From: a bacterium
Lineage (GTDB): Bacteria > Pseudomonadota > Gammaproteobacteria > Burkholderiales > Thiobacteraceae
NCBI GenBank assembly: GCA_027438535.1
Contig: DAIAMA010000086.1
Location: 1-6,101 of the forward strand
Length of the DNA: 6,101 nt
Reading direction: 5' to 3'
In this document: in pieces, positions 1-5,549 of the stretch
Layout of the letters: the number at the start of each line of letters is the position of its first letter
How positions within the stretch are numbered: position 1 is the first letter of the stretch
Notes under the pieces: generated by a model
The model's database searches: none
The model's input: only the letters and a program-made list of their open reading frames with translations
What the model was told of the DNA's origin: nothing
Translations under genes and position numbers: made by a program

Positions 1-468
1 GCCGGAGAGCTTGCCATAGCCTGCAAATTTCCTCACCGCAAAATTCACATCCTTGTCGGCCGCCTGATAAGCCAGCCCGTTTCTTTCCAGCTGCTCTATC
101 ATCATTAGCATCTCGGGCACATATTGCGTCGCTTTCGGCTCATGGTCAGGCAGCTGCACACCCAGCCTTTCCGCATCCTCGTGCATCGCAGCGATATATC
201 TTTGCGTGAGACTATGGATGGACTCGCCGTTTTCCGCGGCGCGTTTGATGATCTTGTCGTCGATGTCGGTGATGTTGCGCACATAGGTGACACCGTAACC
301 GCTGCTTTTCAGCCAACGATAAACCATGTCGAACACCACCATCACCCGCGCATGGCCCAGGTGGCAATAGTCGTACACCGTCATGCCGCACACATACATG
401 CGCACCTGGCCCGGCGTCATCGGATTGAAGGCTTGCTTGTCGCGGGCGAGCGAGTTGTAAATCAGCAT
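1..468 (-). CDS. cysS: Cysteinyl-tRNA synthetase, N-terminal part (cut by window edge)
   Basis: Cytoplasmic class I aminoacyl-tRNA synthetase that charges tRNA-Cys with cysteine. The 156 visible codons start [14 protein letters not shown] and contain the signature [17 protein letters not shown]. Within it, C27 is the first zinc ligand that selects cysteine, and H36-L-G-H39 is the ATP-binding HIGH motif. The family block NITDIDDKI follows near residues 66-73, and [10 protein letters not shown] runs to the window edge. E. coli CysRS is about 461 residues, so roughly two thirds, including the KMSKS loop and the anticodon domain, lies beyond base 1. The ATG at 468 is the natural start: the next in-frame triplets upstream are GCG, TAC and the gltX TAG stop. 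No clear Shine-Dalgarno sequence precedes it, so translation is probably coupled to gltX, whose stop is 6 nt away. The product is very secure; the coupling is inferred. Confidence 0.97.
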   Translation of the reverse strand, partial: MLIYNSLARDKQAFNPMTPGQVRMYVCGMTVYDYCHLGHARVMVVFDMVYRWLKSSGYGVTYVRNITDIDDKIIKRAAENGESIHSLTQRYIAAMHEDAERLGVQLPDHEPKATQYVPEMLMMIEQLERNGLAYQAADKDVNFAVRKFAGYGKLSG

Positions 469-474
469 CGCGTA

Positions 475-1890
475 CTAATCGATTTCACTGGAGAGCACAT
501 GCTGCGTCAGACGATGACGCGCGCGCTCGAAGCCGATGAGCCTAAACAAGGCCGGCATCTCGGGACCGAAGGTCTGGCCGGTGAGCGCGGCGCGCAGCGG
601 CAGAAATAAGCCCTTGCCCGCAGCGCCGCTGGCTTGCTTGACGCGATCGGCAAAGGCTTTGAAGTCCATGTCTTGGTTCAAGGCGTCCACCGCGGCACGG
701 AACAAATCGCTGGAAGCAGCCTCCAGCGCGCGCCGCGCATCGTCCGAAAGGCTGAGTGCATCCGAGAACACCGCTTCGGCCCAGAGCCGCGCATCGTGCG
801 GAAAGAGGATGTTGGCGCGCACCGCGCGCGCGAACGCCGTGAATTCCGCCTCCGGCACCATGCCCTTGAGCGCCGGCGCGAGCCAATCAATGAGTTGCGC
901 CTCGTCGATTTTTTGCACTGCTTGCGCTTGCCAATAATCGAGTTGGCTGCGGTCGTAGCGTGCCGGAGCGCGCCCCAGGTGCGAATTGTCGAAAGCGCGA
1001 GACAGCGCATCCAAATCCATCAATTCGGTCTCGGCAAAATGATGGCCGAGACGCGCCAAATAATTGTTCACCGCGATCGGGAAATACCCCAGCTCGCGCA
1101 ACTCCTGCACCGACAGGCTGCCGCTGCGCTTGGAGAGCGGTGCGCCGTGGGCGTCGACGATGAGCGAAATGTGTCCATACGTCGGCACCGGCAGTTCCAT
1201 CGCCTGCAATAGCGCGATCTGGCGCGGGGTATTGGTGAGATGATCCTCGCCGCGCAGCACATGCGTCACACCCATCAAGGCATCGTCCACCGCATTCACG
1301 AAAAAGAAGGCGAAACTGCCATCGGAGCGGCGGATGATGAAATCGCCGATATCCTCCGAGGGAAATTTCTGCGGACCGCGCACCATGTCGTCGAAGGTCA
1401 GCGCTTCGCTTTTCGGCATGCGAAAACGCAGCGTATAGGGCAGGCCATCGGCTTTTTTCCGGGCGGCTTCCTCCGCCTTCAGATGCGCGCATTTGCCCGA
1501 ATAGCGCGGCGGCTTGCCGGCAGCCGCCTGCACTTTGCGCGACACTTCCAATTCGAGCGCGGTGCAGAAACAGGGGTACACTTTGCCCTGCGCCTCCAGT
1601 TGCGCGAGATATTTTTCATACAGCGCGCCGCGCTGCGATTGCCGGTAGGGCGCGGCGGGTCCACCCTGGCTCTCGCCTTCCTGCCAATCCAGTCCCAGCC
1701 AGCGCAGGTCTTGTTGCAGCGCCTCGATATAGTCTTCGCGGCTGCGTTCGGCGTCGGTGTCTTCGATGCGCAGCAGGAACACGCCGCGCGTTTTTTTAGC
1801 CAGCAGCACATTAAAGAGCGCGGTGCGCACATTGCCGAAATGAATGAGTCCGGTCGGGCTGGGAGCGAAGCGCGTTTTCAAAAGAGGCAT
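475..1890 (-). CDS. gltX: Glutamyl-tRNA synthetase (GltX, HFGN / LSKRSG variant)
   Basis: Class I synthetase that attaches glutamate to tRNA-Glu; 471 residues, a normal bacterial length. It opens with KTRFAPSPTGLIHFGNVRTA, where H17-F-G-N20 is the HIGH-type motif. LRIEDTDAERS follows at 40-50. A zinc knuckle of the E. coli GluRS type is visible as C107-x-C109 and C134-x-H136. VLRGEDHLTNTP lies at 211-222, and the KMSKS-equivalent loop is PLSKRSG at 251-257. The helical C-terminal half is the anticodon-binding region. HFGN and LSKRSG differ from the commoner HxGG and LSKRHG forms and resemble the second GluRS class (GluRS2/GltX2) of some proteobacteria. That class may favour tRNA-Gln or accept both tRNAs, so the tRNA specificity here is open. 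It is first in a leftward unit with cysS. No good Shine-Dalgarno sequence is seen before the ATG at 1890. Confidence 0.96.
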   Translation of the reverse strand: MPLLKTRFAPSPTGLIHFGNVRTALFNVLLAKKTRGVFLLRIEDTDAERSREDYIEALQQDLRWLGLDWQEGESQGGPAAPYRQSQRGALYEKYLAQLEAQGKVYPCFCTALELEVSRKVQAAAGKPPRYSGKCAHLKAEEAARKKADGLPYTLRFRMPKSEALTFDDMVRGPQKFPSEDIGDFIIRRSDGSFAFFFVNAVDDALMGVTHVLRGEDHLTNTPRQIALLQAMELPVPTYGHISLIVDAHGAPLSKRSGSLSVQELRELGYFPIAVNNYLARLGHHFAETELMDLDALSRAFDNSHLGRAPARYDRSQLDYWQAQAVQKIDEAQLIDWLAPALKGMVPEAEFTAFARAVRANILFPHDARLWAEAVFSDALSLSDDARRALEAASSDLFRAAVDALNQDMDFKAFADRVKQASGAAGKGLFLPLRAALTGQTFGPEMPALFRLIGFERARHRLTQHVLSSEID

Positions 1891-1906
1891 GGAATAGGGA
1901 AAACGA

Positions 1907-1936
1907 TTGTCGCCGAGGCGTGGTTGTTGTTAAAAT
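1907..1936 (+). promoter_or_regulatory. Candidate sigma70-type promoter for the rightward gene cluster
   Basis: A -35-like TTGTCG (1907-1912) and a -10-like TAAAAT (1931-1936) are separated by 18 nt. They match 4 of 6 and 5 of 6 consensus bases. Transcription would start near 1943 and leave a leader of about 37 nt before the ATG at 1980. The position in an 89-bp divergent intergenic region suits a promoter, but the assignment rests only on matching by eye. Confidence 0.4.
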
Positions 1937-1968
1937 CGATGGTTAGAACAAGGGCTTAACTGGACGAA

Positions 1969-1977
1969 AGTATATCA
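1969..1977 (-). promoter_or_regulatory. Candidate extended -10 promoter for gltX-cysS
   Basis: Read on the minus strand, this is TGATATACT: an extended -10 (TG-n) followed by TATACT, 5 of 6 bases to consensus. No good -35 is found 17 nt upstream, which is tolerated by extended -10 promoters. The start would fall near 1962, giving a leader of about 70 nt before gltX. It lies just left of the ATG of the divergent TPR gene, so that gene's coding sequence begins inside the promoter region. Confidence 0.35.
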
Positions 1978-1979
1978 TA

Positions 1980-3041
1980 ATGACCTCTTCACGCATTGTC
2001 TCCGCCCTCGCCATCACGGCATTCTGCTTCGCCACGGCCAGCCGGCCGGCCGGCGCCGACGAACTCCAAGACATTCAAGCCCTGATGAAACAGGGTAACC
2101 AGAGCCAAGCACTCGACCGGGTGAATGCTTATCTCGCGACGCAGCCCAAGGATGCGCAAGCACGCTTTCTGAAAGGGGTCATTCTTACCGAACAGCATAA
2201 GACCGCCGAAGCCATCAAAATCTTCACCGCGCTCACCGAGGATTATCCGGAGTTGCCCGAGCCCTACAATAACCTGGCGGTGCTGTATGCCTCGCAACAG
2301 CAATACGACAAGGCACGCCGGGAGTTGGAGATGGCGATTCAAACCCACCCTTCCTACGCCACCGCGCATGAAAATTTGGGCGATATTTACGCCAAGATGG
2401 CCAGCCAAGCTTACGACCGCGCCTTGCAACTGGATAAATCCAACACCGCGGCGCAAACCAAGCTGTCTTTGATCAAGGAAATTTTCCCCATCAACAACCG
2501 TTACCAGCGGCCCTCGGTCAAGCCCAGCGCGGCTATCGCGGCAGCCTCCAAACCCCGCCCGCCGGTCGTCGCGGCGGCGCCGGCCAGCGTGCCAGCAGCG
2601 CCCGTCGCGGCTAAGCCAGCGGAAAAAGCCATCGAAAAATCCGTGGAAAAAACCCCTGAAAAAGCGGAAGAAAAAGCCGATAACCCTAAACAAGACCCGG
2701 CAGCCTCGGCCATTCTCGCCACGGTAAACGCCTGGGCGCGTGCCTGGTCGAACAAAAATGTGGGCGAATACCTGCGCCACTACGCGCCGGATTTCAAAAC
2801 GCCGAAGGGCGAGCCGCGCGACGAATGGGAGAAAACACGCAAGGAGCGCATCAGCGCACCGAAGAAAATTGTAGTGAGCCTATCCGGGATAAAAGTCAGC
2901 ATGAAGGACGAGCATCACGCCAGCGTCACGTTCCGCCAGCATTACAAGGCGGGCGGATTCAATTCATCGACTATCAAGACCCTGGTGCTCATCAAGTCTG
3001 GAGATAAATGGCTGATTCAGCAAGAGCGTATTGGCGCATAA
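1980..3041 (+). CDS. Exported TPR protein with C-terminal NTF2-like domain
   Basis: A 353-residue protein with no gene name I recognise. Residues 1-26 form a Sec-type signal peptide (MTSSRIVSALAITAFCF..., probable cut after ASRPAGA). Residues 28-160 carry about three to four tetratricopeptide repeats, for example DAQARFLKGVILTEQHKTAE and LPEPYNNLAVLYASQQQYDK; the last unit (AYDRALQLDKSN) looks shortened. Residues 175-240 are a low-complexity Pro/Ala linker that passes into Lys/Glu repeats, a likely flexible spacer. Residues 240-353 (from AILATVNAWARAWSNKNVGE to GDKWLIQQERIGA) look like an NTF2-like fold of the kind found at the C-terminus of Csd6-type L,D-peptidases. A similar tail ends the next gene's product. 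Role inferred: a periplasmic scaffold or partner in peptidoglycan remodelling. The Shine-Dalgarno sequence is weak (GAAAG at 1966-1970). Domain calls are by pattern, not a profile search. Confidence 0.88.
   Translation: MTSSRIVSALAITAFCFATASRPAGADELQDIQALMKQGNQSQALDRVNAYLATQPKDAQARFLKGVILTEQHKTAEAIKIFTALTEDYPELPEPYNNLAVLYASQQQYDKARRELEMAIQTHPSYATAHENLGDIYAKMASQAYDRALQLDKSNTAAQTKLSLIKEIFPINNRYQRPSVKPSAAIAAASKPRPPVVAAAPASVPAAPVAAKPAEKAIEKSVEKTPEKAEEKADNPKQDPAASAILATVNAWARAWSNKNVGEYLRHYAPDFKTPKGEPRDEWEKTRKERISAPKKIVVSLSGIKVSMKDEHHASVTFRQHYKAGGFNSSTIKTLVLIKSGDKWLIQQERIGA
2622..2675 (+). repeat. Five GAAAAA hexamers at exact 12-nt spacing (Lys/Glu linker repeat)
   Basis: GAAAAA begins at 2622, 2634, 2646, 2658 and 2670, so five copies recur every 12 nt, four codons apart. 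They encode Glu-Lys pairs separated by two variable residues (EKAIEKSVEKTPEKAEEK). The repeat sits in the linker between the TPR and NTF2-like domains, where a change in copy number would alter spacer length without breaking the frame. It may be only a tandemly grown disordered linker. Confidence 0.75.
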
Positions 3042-3073
3042 GCACCTTGACCAAGCTGGGTAATCGCACCCGC

Positions 3074-4318
3074 ATGGCACGCACGCTTGCTTTCTTTTCG
3101 CAGCACCGAGGCAAACTGCTGGTGCTGTGCATATGGCTGACCTTATTGCCGCTCGCCGAACCGCCCGCCACCGCGATGGGTAGCCGCCCCAGCCCCGCCG
3201 CCGGTAGCCGCCCCGCGATCAACACGCCCGAAGCCCTCCTGGTGCAGAGCCTGCTCGACATCCAAAACAATCGCCTCGATTCGGCATTAAGGCACATCAA
3301 CACCTTGATTTCGATGCGCCCGAATTTCCGCTTGGCGTATCTCATCAAGGGCGATTTGCTGACGGCGCGCATGCGCCCCATCGCCACCATCGGCAACGCG
3401 CCGGGGGGGCCGGTCAATCGCTTGGCCGATCTGCGCGACGAAGCACGCGTGCGCCTGCAACATTATCTGGATCCGGCGCCGCTCGATATGGTCCCGGAGT
3501 ATTTGCTGCAATTCGATCCCAGCCAGCACTATGCGATCGTGGTGGATACCAGCAAATCGCGCCTGTACCTGTACAAAAACGACCGCGGCACGCCGCGCTA
3601 CGTGGCGGACTACTACATCACCAGCGGCAAAAACGGCGCGGAAAAGCTGAAAGAAGGCGATCAGCGCACGCCGGTCGGCGTCTATTTCGTGGTAAACGAT
3701 CTGCCCAAGGCCAAACTCTCCGATTTCTACGGCGTGGGGGCGTTTCCCATTAATTATCCGAACGAATGGGACAAGCGCCTAGGCAAGAATGGCCATGGCA
3801 TTTGGCTGCACGGCGTGCCCAGCGACACCTACAGCCGCCCGCCGCGCGCCAGCAGCGGCTGCGTGGTGCTGACCAACGAAGACCTGAAAAATGTCGAACA
3901 ATTCATACAAGTCGGCCATACGCCGGTGATCATCAGCAACGATATCGCATGGATCGACCGCAAAGCCTGGCAGGAGCAGCGCACGGCTTTCCTGCACGAT
4001 ATGGATGCCTGGCGCCGCGACTGGGAAAGCCTCAATAACGCGCGCTACCTTTCCCATTACTCGCCGCAATTCTCCAATGGCACGCAAGACCTCGCCGCCT
4101 GGGCCGCGCAAAAGCGCGCGGTGAACGCGAGCAAGACCGCGGTTAAAGTCACCCTGTCCAACGTCAGCATCTTCCGTTATCCGGGGAAAGAAAACCTGAT
4201 TGTCGTGACTTTCGACCAGAATTACCGCAGCAATAATCTGAACAATCAAATGCACAAGCGCCAATATTGGATGCAAGATGGCGCTACTTGGAAGATCGTT
4301 TACGAAGGCGCGGCTTAA
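3074..4318 (+). CDS. Exported YkuD-domain L,D-transpeptidase / carboxypeptidase, Csd6-like, with NTF2-like tail
   Basis: A 414-residue periplasmic cell-wall enzyme. Residues 1-34 form a signal peptide with a basic start (MARTLAFFSQHRGK) and the core LLVLCIWLTLLPLA. Residues 53-97 form a TPR-like helical hairpin. The YkuD catalytic domain spans about 150-290: YAIVVDTSKSRLYLYKND at its start, RTPVGVYFV in the middle, and the active-site block with H246 (WLHG) and nucleophile C263 in ASSGCVVL. The fold makes 3-3 peptidoglycan cross-links or attaches lipoproteins. The Csd6/Pgp2 branch instead trims tetrapeptides to tripeptides, so either activity is possible. Residues 310-414 are an NTF2-like domain ending GATWKIVYEGAA, resembling the upstream TPR protein's tail. 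An in-frame ATG at 3008 adds 22 residues, overlaps the previous gene by 34 nt and has a nearby GGAG (3000-3003). I prefer 3074 because it places the signal peptide at the N-terminus. Confidence 0.9.
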   Translation: MARTLAFFSQHRGKLLVLCIWLTLLPLAEPPATAMGSRPSPAAGSRPAINTPEALLVQSLLDIQNNRLDSALRHINTLISMRPNFRLAYLIKGDLLTARMRPIATIGNAPGGPVNRLADLRDEARVRLQHYLDPAPLDMVPEYLLQFDPSQHYAIVVDTSKSRLYLYKNDRGTPRYVADYYITSGKNGAEKLKEGDQRTPVGVYFVVNDLPKAKLSDFYGVGAFPINYPNEWDKRLGKNGHGIWLHGVPSDTYSRPPRASSGCVVLTNEDLKNVEQFIQVGHTPVIISNDIAWIDRKAWQEQRTAFLHDMDAWRRDWESLNNARYLSHYSPQFSNGTQDLAAWAAQKRAVNASKTAVKVTLSNVSIFRYPGKENLIVVTFDQNYRSNNLNNQMHKRQYWMQDGATWKIVYEGAA

Positions 4319-4355
4319 ATTAAGTGTAATGCGCCAGCCCACGAAATCCCTTTAA

Positions 4356-4382
4356 CCTAAGATCGCCATCGACCCTTAGGAG
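4356..4382 (+). promoter_or_regulatory. ppiA ribosome binding site partly inside an inverted repeat
   Basis: AGGAG at 4378-4382 is the ribosome binding site for ppiA. It lies 6 nt before the ATG at 4389 and only 3 nt before the ATG at 4386, which favours 4389. CCTAAG (4356-4361) is the exact reverse complement of CTTAGG (4375-4380), with a 13-nt loop. Folding would hide the AGG of the ribosome binding site. A 6-bp stem is modest, so it may be chance or a protein site. Confidence 0.55.
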
Positions 4383-4388
4383 ACCATG

Positions 4389-5042
4389 ATGAAACTGTTC
4401 TTCGCTACGCTCTTACTGATACTCACCGCCGGCACGGCGCTGGCGCACAATCCCCGAGTGGAAATGCAAACCAGCCAAGGCAATATCGTGATCGAGCTTT
4501 ATAAGGACAAAGCACCGATAACCGTGGAAAACTTCTTGCATTACGTGAACAGCGGCTATTACACGGGCACGATATTCCATCGCGTAATAAAAGATTTCGT
4601 GGTGCAAGGCGGCGCGTTCGATCAAGCACTCGACTGGCGCAAGCCGGATGATGGCCCGATCCCGAACGAAGCCAAGAACGGCCTCACCAACGAGCCGGGC
4701 ACCATCGCCATGGCACATGCGCGCGACCCCAACTCCGCCACCACGCAATTCTTTTTCAACCTCGAGAGCAACAAGCATCTCAACCACTATCGCGACGATC
4801 CCGGCTACTATGGCCAGTGCGTCTTCGGTAAAATCGTCAAGGGCATGGATGTCGTACAAAAAATCGCGGACCTCAAAACCGGCCCCGGCGGGCCGTTCAC
4901 TTCAGATGTGCCGGCCACACCGGTCGTCATAGAAAAAGTCGTGCTCCTGCCAGACGCGGCACCCACTCAACTCAAAAAACCGAAAGGGAAATCCAATGAT
5001 AAAATTAAAAACAAACCACGGCGACATCTCGCTGGAACTTGA
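4389..5042 (+). CDS. ppiA: Periplasmic peptidyl-prolyl cis-trans isomerase, cyclophilin type (PpiA-like)
   Basis: Cyclophilin that catalyses cis-trans isomerisation of X-Pro bonds during protein folding in the periplasm. From the ATG at 4389 the product is 217 residues. Residues 1-19 are a signal peptide ([19 protein letters not shown], cut before HNPRV). The mature domain shows the catalytic F63-H64-R65 in [11 protein letters not shown]73 in [26 protein letters not shown] with Q120-F121-F122, and [13 protein letters not shown]. The position held by Trp in PpiB and in cyclosporin-sensitive cyclophilins is Tyr here (Y141), so weak cyclosporin binding is expected. The protein is longer than E. 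coli PpiA (about 190 residues) because of a basic tail ([20 protein letters not shown]) whose codons run 47 nt into ppiB in another frame. It lies 70 nt after the YkuD gene. The second Met is chosen over 4386 because of ribosome binding site spacing. Confidence 0.93.
   Translation: MKLFFATLLLILTAGTALAHNPRVEMQTSQGNIVIELYKDKAPITVENFLHYVNSGYYTGTIFHRVIKDFVVQGGAFDQALDWRKPDDGPIPNEAKNGLTNEPGTIAMAHARDPNSATTQFFFNLESNKHLNHYRDDPGYYGQCVFGKIVKGMDVVQKIADLKTGPGGPFTSDVPATPVVIEKVVLLPDAAPTQLKKPKGKSNDKIKNKPRRHLAGT
4985..4990 (+). promoter_or_regulatory. ppiB ribosome binding site inside the ppiA coding sequence
   Basis: AGGGAA lies 5 nt before the ppiB ATG at 4996 and within ppiA codons for the basic tail. It supports this start for ppiB and shows that ppiB translation begins before ppiA translation ends. 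Confidence 0.6.
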
Positions 5043-5490
5043 TGCCGAAAAGGCGCCGCTCACAGTCGAGAATTTTCTCCAGTACGTGCGCGACGGCTTC
5101 TTCAACAACACGATTTTTCACCGCGTGATCGACGGCTTCATGATTCAAGGCGGCGGCTTCGAGCCCGGCATGAATCAAAAGCCCACGCGCGCGCCGGTCA
5201 AGAACGAAGCCGACAACGGCCTCAAGAACGAGGCCTACACCATCGCCATGGCGCGCACGACGGATCCCCATTCCGCCACCGCGCAGTTCTTCATCAACGC
5301 GGCGAACAACGATTTTCTCAACTACACCTCGTCCACCCCGCAAGGCTGGGGCTATTGCGTGTTCGGCAAAGTGGTCGAAGGGAAAGAGGTCATCGACAAG
5401 ATTAAAAAAGTGCGCACCGGCAACAAAGGCGGCCATCAGGATGTTCCCGTCGAGGATATCGTGATCGAGAGCGCGGAAGAAATCGTCTAA
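4996..5490 (+). CDS. ppiB: Cytoplasmic peptidyl-prolyl cis-trans isomerase B (cyclophilin)
   Basis: A 164-residue cyclophilin without a signal peptide, matching the length of E. coli PpiB and very similar to it throughout (for example [20 protein letters not shown]). Catalytic and binding residues are present: F41-H42-R43, Q51, Q97-F98-F99 in [10 protein letters not shown], and W118 in [11 protein letters not shown]. The end [16 protein letters not shown] is also typical of PpiB. It speeds proline isomerisation in cytoplasmic proteins. The start is set by AGGGAA 5 nt upstream and by the family N-terminus ([15 protein letters not shown]). It overlaps the end of ppiA by 47 nt out of frame and is about half identical to it by eye, so the two are ancient paralogues split between compartments. 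lpxH follows after 59 nt, as ppiB and lpxH also neighbour each other in E. coli. Confidence 0.97.
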   Translation: MIKLKTNHGDISLELDAEKAPLTVENFLQYVRDGFFNNTIFHRVIDGFMIQGGGFEPGMNQKPTRAPVKNEADNGLKNEAYTIAMARTTDPHSATAQFFINAANNDFLNYTSSTPQGWGYCVFGKVVEGKEVIDKIKKVRTGNKGGHQDVPVEDIVIESAEEIV

Positions 5491-5498
5491 GCATATGA

Positions 5499-5526
5499 AG
5501 GGGGCGAGGCGCCCCTTCCTCGCCCC
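5499..5526 (+). promoter_or_regulatory. Two mutually exclusive hairpins between ppiB and lpxH
   Basis: Hairpin A pairs 5499-5506 with 5510-5517 (8 bp including one G-U, loop AGG). Hairpin B pairs GGGGCGAGG at 5501-5509 with its exact complement CCTCGCCCC at 5518-5526 (9 bp, 8-nt loop). They share a left arm, so only one can form. No U-tract follows either, so this is not a standard intrinsic terminator. It starts 8 nt after the ppiB stop and ends 23 nt before the lpxH ATG. It could act as a weak terminator, an mRNA-stabilising stem or a switch on lpxH expression; only the pairing is seen. Confidence 0.5.
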
Positions 5527-5549
5527 GACATTCATCCTCGTACCCCGGC

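Noticed and set aside
124..609. Plus-strand open frame of 161 codons
   Set aside because: It lies antisense across the secure cysS start and gltX end, and its product is His/Arg-rich with no family look; it is a shadow of GC-rich coding DNA.
1240..1959. Plus-strand open frame of 239 codons running into the divergent intergenic region
   Set aside because: It is antisense to the N-terminal half of gltX, has no recognisable motif, and its composition (Ala, Arg, His, Phe) is typical of a reverse-frame artefact.
2038..2057. GC palindrome (repeated GGCCGG / CCGGCC) as a regulatory or repeat element
   Set aside because: It lies inside the signal peptide codons of the TPR protein and is explained by Ala/Gly/Arg/Pro coding in a GC-rich genome.
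1989..2780. Minus-strand open frame of 263 codons
   Set aside because: It is antisense to the TPR gene. Its apparent FFRGFFHGFFDGFF repeat is simply the reverse of the GAAAAA linker repeat.
3779..4342. Minus-strand open frame of 187 codons
   Set aside because: It is antisense to the YkuD catalytic and NTF2-like regions, which are clearly real; no ribosome binding site or family motif is seen.
5499..5530. Intrinsic terminator after ppiB
   Set aside because: The GC-rich stem is real, but it is followed by CCTCGCCCC rather than a run of T, so I record it as alternative hairpins and not as a terminator.
5005..5535. Minus-strand open frame of 176 codons
   Set aside because: It is antisense to ppiB, whose identity is certain.
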